From assembly GCF_029227915.1 (NCBI RefSeq), contig NC_079881.1:19195501-19259500 (forward strand): a stretch of DNA of 64,000 nucleotides, given 5' to 3'. Positions within the stretch are counted from its first letter, which is position 1; each line of letters starts with the position of its first letter. The DNA comes from Hydractinia symbiolongicarpus. Lineage: Eukaryota; Cnidaria; Hydrozoa; Anthoathecata; Hydractiniidae. Positions 20,893 through 31,492 of this stretch are shown here, one piece after another. The position numbers and the translations under genes are program-made. The notes below the pieces were generated by a model that did no database searches, was not told the DNA's origin, and saw only the letters and a list, made by a program, of their open reading frames with translations.

Positions 20893-22306
20893 TTTTCTCA
20901 GCTTATCAGAGATTTTGGACATAAGGGACTTCCCAAATGTACATCCTTTGATAAAAAGGTTATTTCCAATACCTATTCCCCACCTGCCTCATGCAGGAAG
21001 GACTCAATACTTTGTGGAGAATTGGAAAAAGCTGACAAACGATCAGACAATGTTAAAGATCGTACAAGGATACGAGATACCCTTTCTTTCCCCACCAAAA
21101 CAGAGAATTGCTCCACCCCCTATTCATATCAGTCAAGAGGAGAAATCCCTTGTGGACAAGGAGGTCCAAAGTATGCTGAGAAAAGGTGCCATCAAAAGGG
21201 CAACTCATGTACGGGGGGAATTTATCAGTACAATTTTTCTTGTGGACAAAAAAGACGGTGGTCATCGGCCAGTGATAAACTTAAAGAAACTGAACCAAAA
21301 CATTCCTTATGTTCATTTCAAAATGGAGGGATTACATCTCTTAAAGGAAATGCTATGTCCAGGGGATTTTATGTGCAAACTGGACTTAAAAGACGCTTAT
21401 TTTGCAGTCCCATTGTCAAAAAATTCGAGGAAGTTTGTTCGGTTTCTTTGGGAAGGACAGCTCTACGAGTTTCTGTGCCTATGTTTCGGGCTCTCAAAAG
21501 CCCCGTGGATTTTCACAAAACTCCTAAAGATCCCAATCTCCCTCCTAAGAAAACTGAGAGTAAAAATAATAGTTTATTTGGACGATATGATTATTATAGC
21601 CAGTGCAAAGGAAGAGTTGTTGATGGCCAGGGATACTCTGATATTTCTCTTTCAGAATTTAGGGTTTCTAATCAACAGCAACAAGTCAGTTTTCGAACCA
21701 ACCCAATGCCTCGATTTTTTGGGGGAGACAATAAATTCTCTGACAATGACAGTAAAACTGCCAATGGCAAAAGTTACAACATTGAAAGTACAATGCCAGA
21801 AATTGTTAAAGCAGGAGTGGGTCACAATAAGAGAACTGTCCAAACTCATAGGAAAACTTTCCTCATCAGCAGTAGCAGTATTTCCAGCCCCCTTACAATT
21901 CAGGTTCCTTCAACAACAACAGATAAAAGGGTTGTTGACAAAACACAACTTCGATGCTCAGATAACTTTGTCAGATCTAGCCAAGGGGGAGCTTCATTGG
22001 TGGCTGAACAATCTAGAATTGTACAATGGCAAATCCCTATTAACACCAACCCCACTAGTAATTCAGAAAATAAGCTCAGATGCCTCCAAGATGGGGTGGG
22101 GAGCATTTTGCCAGGGACAAAAAACGGGTGGCCCATGGACTCGAAAGGAAAGGGATCTTCACATCAACATACTGGAGTTGAAGGCTATCAACCTTGCTTT
22201 AAGAACCTTTACATATATGGAAAAGAAAGGGGTAGCAGTCCATGTAGAGACGGACAATATGACAGCCCTATCATATTTAGTAAAAATGGGGGGGGGGGGG
22301 GGGGGG
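20597..22306 (+). CDS. DIRS reverse transcriptase and RNase H
   Basis: The frame is open from 20597 but carries meaningful sequence from about 20893 (LSEILDIRDFPNVHPL). RT motifs: VDKKDGGHRPVINLKKLN, CKLDLKDAYFAVPL, the CFGLSKAPWIF segment and catalytic VYLDDMIIIAS (D329, D330 counting from 20597). RNase H follows with SSDASKMGWGAF, INILELKAINLAL and HVETDNMTALSYL, giving the D-E-D residues. At 22288-22306 a run of 19 G shifts the frame; the natural continuation is in the frame seen from 22307 to 22946. Typical DIRS RT of the tyrosine-recombinase retroelement clade. Copies template RNA to DNA. Confidence 0.88.
22288..22306 (+). repeat. G19 homopolymer inside the DIRS RNase H
   Basis: Nineteen consecutive G. 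Related elements would need only a few G here to encode Met-Gly-Gly-Thr, and the downstream RNase H and methyltransferase-like frame lies one step over, so the run appears to be an expansion that breaks the RT polyprotein. A sequencing or assembly length error is possible. Confidence 0.85.
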
Positions 22307-22946
22307 AACCAAGAACGAGACTCTGGTAAAAATAGCAAAAGAAATTTGGCAATATATAATGGAGAAAGAGATCACGATTACTGCAGGTTACATACCAGGC
22401 TACCTGAATGTAGAGGCAGACCGGGAAAGCAGGCACAATCTCTCAGACTCCAGCGAATGGAAACTGCTACCAACAGTATTCCAAAAGGTATGCCAGATAT
22501 GGGGAACACCGGCCATAGATTTATTCGCCTCAAGGGTGTCGCATCAACTTCAGAGCTACATGTCCTGGAAACTAGACCCATTCAGCAAGGGGAGGGATGC
22601 TTTTCAGATCAAGTGGAAACACCATTACGCATACGCTTTCCCCCCTTTTGCTCTAATAGGCAGGGTTCTCAAAAAAGTTCAAGTAGAACAGGTAGACATG
22701 ATTCTAATAACTCCAGCTTGGCAAACACAAGCATGGTTTCCAACAGTCCTAGAAATGTCAGTAAGGCACCCTCTGATCCTTCCAGGCAGAATAGATCTGT
22801 TAAAGAACCCGAGGGGAGAGTGCCATCCACTATTTGTAAACAACAACCTCAAATTACTGGCATGGAACATTTCAGGAAAAGTTTGGAGGCAGGAAAAATA
22901 TCAGGAAGGGCTGCCACTCTTATCACGGCTGCCAGAAGACCAGTAA
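22307..22946 (+). CDS. DIRS RNase H end and methyltransferase-like domain
   Basis: This frame, offset from the RT frame by the G run, reads KNETLVKIAKEIWQYIMEKE then ITAGYIPGYLNVEADRESR, the RNase H tail. It continues with the domain seen in DIRS elements between RNase H and recombinase and described as Dam-like methyltransferase: PAIDLFASRVSHQLQSYMSW, KGRDAFQIKWKHHYAYAFPP and ILITPAWQTQAWFPTV. The role of this domain is not established. It overlaps the open frame leading to the recombinase, as in other DIRS elements. Ends at a stop at 22944-22946. Confidence 0.75.
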
Positions 22947-23842
22947 CTGTCAGCCATTACAACTCGTCTTGGCAAAAATGGCATAGCTGGTGTGGTGAAA
23001 AACAAGTTTGTCCCACTAGATGTCCTATAGAATATATATTGGATTTTTTGGCACATCTTTTTGAGGAAGGGTTACAGTATAGCACCATAGGGTCACATAG
23101 GTCTGCAATATCAGCCTTTCATGAAACTATTGATGGGAAACCCATCGGCGAACACCCTAGAGTGTCATCTCTCATGGCAGGTGTCTTTAATAAAAGACCT
23201 CCGCAACCAAAATCTGTTTTCATTTGGGATATTGAACAGATTCTTAAATATTTAAGGAATATGCCAGACAACGTCTGTTTATCAGACAAGCAGTTAAGTT
23301 TAAAAGTGGCAATGCTACTGTCTTTTACAGCTGCTAGTAGGGTTTCTGAAATAACTTTTTTGAGCACTGATACTCTCATAAAACATGAAGACTTTTATAT
23401 GTTCCAATTCAAGCAACTAACTAAGGTTTGCCGCCCAGGGAAGAAAAGTCCGCCACTGAAATTCTACAGGTTTAGGAACGATGAAAAACTGTGTGTATGT
23501 GTCACCCTGGAGGACTACTTAAATAGAAGAGAAAAGTGGAAAGTCACCGATTCTCAACTGCTTGTAAGCTATATAAAGCCACATAAACGGGTCTCCACTT
23601 CAACAGTCTCGGGATGGCTAAGACAAATGCTTCAGCTCGGGAACATTGATGTGGACAAATTTAAGGCTCATTCCACAAGATCCGCAGCGACTTCAAAAGC
23701 AAAAGCAATCGGCATCTCTCTATCCGATATTCTCAAGCAGGCACATTGGTCTTGCGAATCCACATTCCAAAGGTTCTATCATAAGCAGGTAGAGGACCCG
23801 AGTCTTACGTTTCAGAAAGCACTGCTCTCTGGTGGGCTTTGA
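22862..23842 (+). CDS. DIRS tyrosine recombinase
   Basis: The frame is open from far upstream; I place the start at ATG 22862 (MEHFRKSLEAGK), just before the conserved core. An N-terminal SAM-like region (SWQKWHSWCGE, TIGSHRSAISAFHETI) precedes the catalytic domain with the R-H-R-H-Y set: TAASRVSEITF, KAHSTRSAATS, KQAHWSCEST and FQRFYHKQ. It would integrate the circular DNA copy without target duplication. It overlaps the methyltransferase-like frame by about 85 bases from this start, or much more if a start further upstream is used. The frame is intact to the stop at 23840-23842, three bases before the right repeat. Confidence 0.88.
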   Translation: MEHFRKSLEAGKISGRAATLITAARRPVTVSHYNSSWQKWHSWCGEKQVCPTRCPIEYILDFLAHLFEEGLQYSTIGSHRSAISAFHETIDGKPIGEHPRVSSLMAGVFNKRPPQPKSVFIWDIEQILKYLRNMPDNVCLSDKQLSLKVAMLLSFTAASRVSEITFLSTDTLIKHEDFYMFQFKQLTKVCRPGKKSPPLKFYRFRNDEKLCVCVTLEDYLNRREKWKVTDSQLLVSYIKPHKRVSTSTVSGWLRQMLQLGNIDVDKFKAHSTRSAATSKAKAIGISLSDILKQAHWSCESTFQRFYHKQVEDPSLTFQKALLSGGL

Positions 23843-23844
23843 AG

Positions 23845-23933
23845 AGAGGTGGTTGAGGCTATGACCTCTAGATTTATTGCGAGATGGGGGATATTCAGTA
23901 TTAGCTCGGCGGAGATTTCATGAAATGAAATTG
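23845..23933 (+). repeat. DIRS right inverted terminal repeat
   Basis: Reverse complement of 19554-19642 with one mismatch. It begins directly after the recombinase stop. The following 80 bases hold a second short complementary piece, consistent with the internal complementary region. Confidence 0.88.
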
Positions 23934-24059
23934 AGGATTACGTAAGGGTGCGTAGCGCCCGCAAGGCAATCCCGATTTCATGAATGAAATCGAAGCACGA
24001 GCTAATACTGCCCTCCCTCCCATCCTCCCTCCCATTTCACATATTTTTCTTTCGTTTAG

Positions 24060-24141
24060 GATACAGTCGAGGAGGATATCGTGGCAATTACGGCTATCGT
24101 GGCCACTAATATGTATTGCTTCTTTTTTCTTTTAAAATAAA
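24060..24141 (+). CDS. Orphan last exon of an RGG-type RNA-binding protein, with poly(A) signal
   Basis: A pyrimidine-rich tract and acceptor (TTTCGTTTAG) are followed by a phase-1 exon encoding YSRGGYRGNYGYRGH and a TAA at 24107-24109. AATAAA lies at 24136-24141. The Gly-Arg-Tyr composition is that of hnRNP or SR-type RNA-binding proteins. No earlier exons with an RRM were found upstream in the window. They may lie beyond the gene-poor stretch or outside it. The DIRS element ends about 50 bases before this exon, inside the presumed intron. Confidence 0.5.
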
Positions 24142-24175
24142 ACTTTTGGCTCTACATGTCTTTTGTCATTATGTA

Positions 24176-24330
24176 AAATTTTTAAATAAGCGCCCAGTTT
24201 CTCAAGGTAGTTTTCGATTAAGCGCTTCCTTTTATTAGGTGGGCGCTTATTCGAGGGGCGATTGAACTTTGAGGAAATTACCTGGGCGCGTAAAAGATTC
24301 TGGGCGCTCAATCGGATCATTACGGTAAGC
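24176..24330. repeat. MITE-like repeat with GCGCCC / GGGCGC words
   Basis: AAGCGCCC, AAGCGC, GGGCGCTTATTCGAG, GGGCGC and GGGCGCTC occur within about 150 bases in both orientations, a pattern typical of short foldback elements. Exact ends were not found. Confidence 0.4.
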
Positions 24331-25202
24331 CCCTGTGGAATCGTATTTGTCAGAAATGTTTTATTTTGAGGATTGAAGCGGTTTTTTGGAAGGAGAGAAC
24401 TGAATCAAGTACTTAACAGCCATTATAAAACCTTTAACTAGCAGTCAACAGATCGAACTGTCCAAGGTTGAATGTTAAACTAACCACCTAAACATATGTT
24501 AATGATGTGATCAGCTAAATTTAAAGGGGTGTTATTCTCGGATCCGAATTATTATTGTCAAATTTTAATAAAGAAAACAAAGAGTTTTCAAGGAAAATGA
24601 GTGGCATATTTGGATTTATGAACAAAAATTATGGAAGATAGGAAGGAATACCAAAAGAATATATAGAGAACAGAATTTATTGTAACTTATACTTTTCAAA
24701 TTCTTTAAGAATTTGATCGTATTATTTACCATCTTGTTTCAGATTTATCAAATTTTGTTTCAAAATTTTACGATCTGCCATAAAATTGTAATTTTTCGAA
24801 TATGGTCATTAGCTAAATTCATATGGCGCGGTCAAGTTCGTCTGAATTTAGTTGTAGGGAAAAAAATATAACGACGGCGATTTTCGGTGTACTTGGCTAG
24901 ATAAATGGAAGAAATACGTTGTATATTGCAATAGTATATAGTTTATTTATGATAAAAGTTATTAAATGTTATTAAAATGGACAATACAAAAGACGTTAGC
25001 AATTATAGCCGTGAAAAATGTTCAGAATTGCCAAAAAATATAGGTCAGTGTGCCACAGGAAATATTCAAGAACATTAGATAAAAAATAGAAAATTTATGT
25101 GATATCCTTGTCTAGTAAATGTCTAGAAGACAAAGCATAAAAAGTACATTTTTCTTTGTAGCTTAGATTCCACACGTATTCCTTCAACCTCGTTGATAAT
25201 TC
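24331..25202. other. Non-coding stretch
   Basis: AT-rich with no gene, terminal repeat or RNA gene that I can support. Confidence 0.45.
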
Positions 25203-25620
25203 GTGTACATATGTAAAAGTACTGGGGAAAAGTCCTATGGTACTGAAGCAAAGCCAGTACTACTTGTTTGTGAAAATGGAAATTCACAAAAAGCTCATTG
25301 CAGTTGTCCAGTTGGCGCAAGTGGCTTATGTTGTCATGTTCTTGCAGTTGTGTTATTTTTTAAAGATTTCCAATATAAGTTAAGTAAGCAAATGTAAAAA
25401 AGAGAAATGGAACAGCTGTTTTTAATGCTGCAGATCCAAGGGAATCTTATTTTGAAAGTATTGTCACTTCAATTATAAAAACTTTTAAAGAAAAACTTAA
25501 AAATGAAAAACCTGTAGAACAGTATATCTACCAAGTGTTAATGAAAACTGATTTGGAAAAAACTGCCTCACTTGGCCAACAGCTACAATACAAATAGACA
25601 TTAAAACTAGCCAATGCTTT
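25203..25620 (+). pseudogene. SWIM zinc-finger protein fragment
   Basis: A 64-residue frame contains KAHCSCPVGASGLCCHVLAVV, a clear SWIM motif (C-x-C ... C-x-H) that binds zinc and usually DNA or protein partners. After the stop at 25395 the next frame continues with coding-like sequence (ADPRESYFESIVTSIIKTF). SWIM domains often occur in mobile-element proteins, such as MULE transposases or YqaJ-nuclease fusions in invertebrates, but no nuclease or DDE domain can be seen here. Confidence 0.42.
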
Positions 25621-25959
25621 AGCTGATCATGACTATTGTGGTGTGGCCTTATGAACAAAAATATTATAAGACATGGCATTAGGAAAATGCAGAAAATAAT
25701 AGAATATATCATATATCCACAAATCAGTTTCTGAAACAACACTAAAAATATTTTGAATGAAATAGTTAATAAAAATATAGTAGCCTTCCAAATTAAAAAT
25801 CATTTACAGTCTATTAAATATTTACATGCTGATATCAATAAATTGTTGACATCAGTTTTTTACAAACTCAAAAGCCATGTGGTACAAATTATATCTCAGA
25901 ACATCAAGGAGTGGCAATCTACTAGATACATGAAAATTACTCCTATCACTCAGAGACCG

Positions 25960-28160
25960 TGAACAGTAATTCCTTTATAATAAAACGAGACTATACCCTT
26001 ATGCAAGCGCTTAAAGGTGTCACAAATTCAATTTTATATAATGAAAGTCTTCTTCAATGGGAATATAACGATGTTACAGCTTTCAATATATTAACAGTGG
26101 CCACTGAATTCGCGGGATCAAAAGATGTTGCAAGATCCAAAGTTTTTGTGCTCCAGTGTATAAGGACTTATTAATGACACCAAGCCCTTCCATCAGCTTT
26201 TCCTCCAATTCGTTGATGGACTTTCTGTCTGAGATAGAACAATCAATAATCCGGCCTAAAAATCGCACTGGCGAGGCATGAATAGATGGGATATACTGTG
26301 AGAAATCAATGTCGTTTTCAGGGCTACTTACACTAAAAGGGGTGCTATTGATAGATCTTCCCTTGATGATCACAAAACTACGCGAAATGTCATATTGGCC
26401 CAACTTAGAGCTGTGGTGCACCTGTTAAGGAGTACTTGTGTTCCAGCAACAGAAGAAGACATGATGTTTATGTCGTCCATGAAAGCCCTTATTAAAGGTA
26501 AGGATACTCTGTTAGAGGTGATGTAGCATGACACAGATGTTGCCAGCGTATACTCCAAAATAACATTTATGCCTGATAAAAACAAGACGATAGACAGGGT
26601 GCAGCCAGCGAAGATGCCCCTGAAGTGCTGGTGCCAATTGCTTGGAGCAGATTTGGAGAATGATTTGCTGTACAGCCCAGAATAGTAATCCTTTACAATG
26701 GCAATCCAACTAGGAGATATATCATACCATTCCAAAGCAAAAAAGATTAATCTGTGCGGTATTGAGGGATACGCACTTGCGATATCCAACCAAATGGTGG
26801 CAAGATCAGTTCTTGCAGAGCGTGCATCTTTCAAAGCTGTCCAGATTGACGACATGTGTTCCCAACAGCCAGGAACATTCGCCATGCACCCCTTTTGAAC
26901 GGACGTGTTAATAAACTTATTGTTGTGGATGACATGTGTTTCTAGTCGCCTTAAAAAAATACTAAAAAATAATTTTCCTTCGACATTTAGGAGGGCTATA
27001 GGTCGAAAATCTTTTAGGTTAGATGGTACAGGAGTTTTGGATTTGGGAATGTAAATTTCTTCGGCATGACGCCATTGAAGAGGCACAACACAATTTTTTA
27101 AACAACACTTAAATACATTAAACAAGAAGGATGAAATTTTCGTACATTTTTTGTACACTTTGTAAGATATGCCATTTAGCCCAGGAGCTGAGGCGTTCCT
27201 ACGCGTATATAAAACACTTGCAAAATCAGAAAATTTGAAAGATGTGGCTGAGAAAGCTTTCTTGATCTGCGGAGGTGGTGGAAGACCTGGAAGAAGGGGA
27301 AGGGAAGAGTCGTGAAAATTATCAGATAAGCTAGATAATTTATGGTTGTCCAGAACAGACTGTTCAACACAAAGACGAATATCTGATTTAGGGTTAAGCA
27401 GGTCCTTTCCTGCTTTGTAGGGATCATTCCTAAAAACCTTTTGGGCGTTCTTAAAGCTCCACTTTCTTCTTCTTCGTTTCTTACCTCGACGCATCACCCT
27501 TATTTTTATTCGAACTTGTTGCAACAGTTCTTGCAAGGCAGTTAGTTCCTCCTTGATGGTTGATGAGGCAATCTGCGCCAACAGAACATTTTTCTCCTTA
27601 ACCAGATTAATGGAACGTATTGTACGCCTGTTAATACTGGCAATGTTTTTTGTTTGATTTGAGGAGCGGCAACCAAATATTTTTGAAGCCTCTTCGTAAA
27701 TTAAAGTTTCGAGTGTTTTAACTTTCTCAGAAATGGATAGATTGGTACAAGCCTTTAGCTTGCTATGCACAGCACTGTCTAAGTCACTCCAACGCTTATC
27801 ATTCATCTTACCCCATAGAATGGGGGCTTTCTCATCGAGGTTCTGAAGTTTGTTTTTTTTCCGTGTGACACAATTTACTTTTGTGGGATGTAACCGAAGT
27901 AGAGATTGTGGTCTTAAGCTTTTCAGCACCACTGAGAGAACAAACATCCTCCAAAACAACTTTACAGCTTTTCATCAAGTGCTTTTGGAGTACTGTATCA
28001 TTTTGTTTATTGCAATGATTCTTTTCGAAGTTGGGTATAAAAGAAGTCATAACTATAGGGGTTGATTATGCACAGGATAGGATTGTCAGCCCTGCGTTGC
28101 CTGGCGCACAGGGTAAGGCTATAGTTTTCACAGCGGCACCAAGACTGTGAGGATTCGCTA
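25960..28160 (-). pseudogene. LINE copy A: 5' UTR to RT thumb of an R2/NeSL-like element, inverted 5' half
   Basis: On the minus strand the copy begins near 28160 with a 5' UTR shared with the LINE at 57.7 kb, then a start frame (MTSFIPNFEKNHC, VVLEDVCSLSGAEKL). After a frameshift, the 27959-26370 frame encodes a helical N-region and RT: RRNASAPGLNGISYKVYKKC, FRPIALLNVEGKLFF, SVQKGCMANVPGCWEH, TIWLDIASAYPSIPH (motif A) and RAFMDDINIMSSS (motif C, catalytic DD). The thumb continues in another frame to about 26083 (ILQHLLIPRIQWPLL), then decays. Endonuclease and USP parts are missing here, but a fragment holding exactly those parts lies at 31.9-34.2 kb on the other strand. Confidence 0.8.
28061..28160 (-). 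repeat. LINE 5' UTR segment with GC-rich hairpin (copy A)
   Basis: On the minus strand this matches 57698-57790 at most positions. It includes CCCTGTGCG, a short loop and CGCAGGG, which can fold. It marks the 5' end of the LINE family. Confidence 0.65.
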
Positions 28161-28323
28161 GCGACTAATTAACCCATTAGCCATTCATCCGTTGACGCGT
28201 ACCGTGGATTAGGGTCCGGTTATAATAAAATCAAAATCAGTATACACAAGAAATTGTTAGACCAATTACTACGACGTTTCTTTGGCTTCTTTATAAGGTA
28301 AAGTACGATCTAAATATCTCAAC

Positions 28324-30180
28324 ATGGACGATCCAAACACCAGTTCAAATGATCATGAACAAGTTTTTGCAACAGTAGGTACAATATTTTTTGATTCACT
28401 GCTTTTGTTGTTGTTTTTTCAATCATGAATGTTGATTTTCTAGCCGGACTGCTATCAGAACCCACTGCTATCTCCGCCATTGTCAGATTGTACAGATGCT
28501 GGTGACGACGTTGGTAACGCGCAGGTAAATATTATATTGTGCACATTTCGTCAGGAATAACTTTGTATTTGCATGGGTGAAATAAATCCACTGAAACAAT
28601 AAGTATGTTATTATGCAACATCGATTCCAGGGCCGCAGAGGGGTGGGGTTGGGGGATACTTCTGTATTTTCTTTCCATATTTTTTACAGATACTTACACT
28701 GTCCACCTCTGCTTTTCTTATCCCAAAAAAGAACAAAAAGGTTTGTTTTTTATCGCTTTATTAATCTTGCAATAGTTAGTTACTATTATGTTATATTTTG
28801 GTTATTTTTTCCTCAGATAACAATAAATGCTACAACAATTGCTGAATGTATATTTGATAAGCTGTTTGCAGACACACCTGACGAAAGTCTATTCTTCGAT
28901 GCAAATGCTAGTCCACCAAAAGGTAACAGATTATTTTATTTCATTAGTTATCCTCAAGTCCTAAAAAATATCTTCATACAAAAAACGATATTTATGTTTT
29001 CTTCAGGTGTTGTTACGTCAGGAGTTTAACTTGTTGATAACAGATTTACCTTGGATCAAATCTTAGCAGACGATAATGGAGCCTACAAATATAAAGGTTC
29101 TCCATGCAGCTACGTTTACTATAATGGTATTGAATGTAAGAAGGCTTATTTGAAAAATGAAAGCTGGTTTATAAAACGTAGAATAGGAAGAAAATATGCC
29201 AATGAATGTGTAGACAAGCAAAAGATTTTCGCATTGATTTGTGGTTATCGTGTTCACAATACACAAAAAGGGTTTTCAAATAGCTACTGTTTGCAGGGTG
29301 AAAAGTATTGAAACTGGCTGCTTTTTGAAGTTTTGTTTCGTTATCAATGAATGGACTGAGAACGAAGTTACTGATCCAGATTTTCAGATATCATGTCATG
29401 GAAATTCAAAAAAAGAAAATTCAAGATCTACTAGGTCAATTCACCAGAAAATGAAAGTCAACTGACCATCAATAATGGAAAACAAAATTGACGCTCCATT
29501 CCAAGCACCTGTCACACCACTCGTTGTGAAAAAAAAGAAAGGTGGAGAATACGAATGTCATAAAGCCAAACCAATGGATCTTAGCAGGATCGATCCTAAA
29601 AGGAAAACAGAAGGGAAGTGTATGACACTACATTTAAAGTCTATGCATAAAATGGTGTCCCGGTATATTTTATATCTTCTTTTTTTCCCTGGAACGGAAA
29701 CTTAAACCTAAGAAGCGTTGGGGACGAGTTTGCTTCGAAATGTAATATGCCAGTTAAATTTCATCGCTAATTCAAATAGTTATACTTCGATTTTTGAAAA
29801 TGTTGAATATTTTGATGAAATCGTATTAATGTTCTAGAGTCGAAGTTGTAAAATATCAGAAATATAAAAGAGCGAAAGTCATACATACTCAAAGTTATAA
29901 TGTTAATTTACTTAATAGATGTTTTGCTCCAAGTTGTTCATCGAAAATCACAGCAAACGATTATTTGATTGTTAAATCGACTGGTGTTGTTAAATTCACT
30001 GAGAAGCAGGGTAACTTATAAACGCGTGAAGGTCCGGTATATGTGCACTTTTTAGAGGATTGCTTAAAATCATATTTTGACAACTTCTCTTACCAAAATG
30101 TGGATGTAACTGATGATACTCAGAAATGTTTGACTTGAGATGAGCGAAGCTTCGTAAAATCATTAGGTTTACGCTTCACT
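28324..30180 (+). pseudogene. Decayed multi-exon gene of unknown family
   Basis: Exons with good borders: 28324 to about 28374 (MDDPNTSSNDHEQ, GTAGGT or GTACAA donor), 28444-28524 (acceptor TTTTCTAG, donor GTAAAT), 28817-28922 (acceptor TTCCTCAG, donor GTAACA) and from 29007 (acceptor TTCTTCAG). The fourth runs into a stop, then coding-like sequence resumes (DQILADDNGAYKYKGSPCSY, ECKKAYLKNESWFIKRR). A later part at about 29922-30150 reads SCSSKITANDYLIVKSTG and HFLEDCLKSYFDNFSY with further stops. Two Cys pairs suggest a zinc-binding part. I do not recognise it. It lies between the two LINE halves. Confidence 0.4.
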
Positions 30181-30825
30181 TAATAAATATTGTATCGCCA
30201 TCATGGCCCAACGAATTGTCAAAGTACATGCAAAATGTAGTCTTCTTTGTTTTGTTGGAACTACTCATATATTGTTCTATAGAACTTTTTAATAAGTTGT
30301 AGAGAATGAGTTTATATTTAATATATGTCTTTCCTTTCTCGATTTGTACATTCATTTTCGTTCCCATAATTCAATATTATAGAAAATTAAAAAAAAACAT
30401 TTCAATAACGATTTGACCTTTGCCCAACCTCGAACACAGCCTTTTTCCAGTCTCCTCGTAAAAATGACACCTTGTCTAAACCAAGTTTGCACCCCTGTTT
30501 TATCTATCTTCAAAAACGCAATCTCATGCTCAGAGCCTCTTCTCCTTATCGGCGAATTTGGTGTGTCCGTCTGTTCTTTCTATTCAAGGCAGCTTCTAAG
30601 AGAAGAAAAAGCTTTATTATTATATATTAGCTTTTTATGCAACTTGTACACCGAGCCTTCTGTCTTCCAACATGAGAATGTCAAAAAATCAGGGTCGCCC
30701 CAAGAACGAGGTTGTTGACCGTAAAGCATCTTGTACATACTGTATCAGCAAAATTTATAATATCGTGAGAGATCCATGCTCAAGAATGAATGTTTGTCGG
30801 GTTATTTATTGTCTGATTTTTGGGT
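30181..30825. other. No supported gene
   Basis: A 101-residue plus-strand frame at 30413-30718 has no recognised motif and reads like chance. Nothing else was found. Confidence 0.35.
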
Positions 30826-30900
30826 GATTATGGCTGGTTATGGCTTATTTTGGGTGGTTGTGGCTGGTTTTGGTTGATTATGGGTGATTTCGGGTAGTTC
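30826..30900. repeat. Degenerate GGTTRTGG-type minisatellite
   Basis: About 75 bases of imperfect GGCTGGTTATGGCTTATTTT, GGGTGGTTGTGGCTGGTTTT type units. It forms the tail of the THAP pseudogene frame, giving a repeated Asn-Gln-Pro peptide. Confidence 0.55.
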
Positions 30901-31492
30901 CATAGTTTAGTAATACCGCTCAACAGAATAATTTCATTTTTTGATCCAAGAACGGTCTTCTCGTAAATGGTTTGAGTGTATTTATTTTTCTTAAATATTG
31001 TATCATCCTCATCAACTTGCTCCATATCACCATTGTCTAAGTTTTTCCTCTGTGTCCTCGTTGGTTTCAAGGCTGTCATATTGCAGCTTGGGCCTCTTTT
31101 TCGATATTGGGGTTCTAAACTTTTACAATTGGGGGTACTTTTCTCTTTCAAGAAGATTTTTGTTTTAATTGCTCTTCTAATAAAGTTGCAATTAAAGGAT
31201 CAGTATTGTCATCAGTAGGTCCATTTTCCCCAACAAAGTGGAGTGAGCAGATATAAGTGTCCTTCTTCACTTGACACAACTTTGAAAAATTTCTTTGATC
31301 ACAAGTCCGTCCTTTCACCTTCTCGCTGCTTCTCCCAGTTTGTCATTACTTCCTTAAAATTTCCTGGCTATGCAAAACGTGTAAAAACACATCTGTAGGC
31401 AGTCGATCTGCATATCTAGAATCAGAATTGCATTTTCCCCAACAGCAATTCTTTGCTGCCCCTTTCGACGTCATTAATTTTACGGGCGTCAT
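30828..31492 (-). pseudogene. THAP-domain protein, decayed
   Basis: From ATG 31492 on the minus strand the frame encodes KNCCWGKCNSDSRYADRLPT and then a stop. An adjoining frame gives PGNFKEVMTNWEKQREGERT, and the first frame resumes with KKDTYICSLHFVGENGPT. Together these are the C2CH zinc-binding layout of a THAP DNA-binding domain (C-x4-C ... C-x2-H), broken by at least two frameshifts. A basic linker follows (LEPQYRKRGPSCNMTALKPT) and ends in a minisatellite. THAP domains occur in P-element-type transposases and in derived host factors; no DDE part is visible. Confidence 0.55.

Larger units (their letters stand above)
19554..24012 (+). mobile_element. DIRS-type tyrosine-recombinase retrotransposon, near complete
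   Basis: Gag, RT/RNase H/methyltransferase-like and tyrosine recombinase frames lie in the DIRS order between 89-bp inverted terminal repeats (19554-19642 and 23845-23933, one mismatch seen). A further short complementary copy of the repeat edge (ATTTCATGAATGAAAT, GAGCTAATACTG) lies at about 23973-24012, as expected for the internal complementary region that lets DIRS circles close without an integrase. The outer right limit is approximate. The element sits just upstream of a host terminal exon, so it probably landed in an intron. Confidence 0.88.

Noticed and set aside
20068-22329. 753-residue open frame as a single protein
   Set aside because: Only the first part is Gag-like; from about 20893 it is the shadow of the RT frame.
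30413-30718. 101-residue open frame
   Set aside because: No motif, no homologous copy in the window and biased composition.
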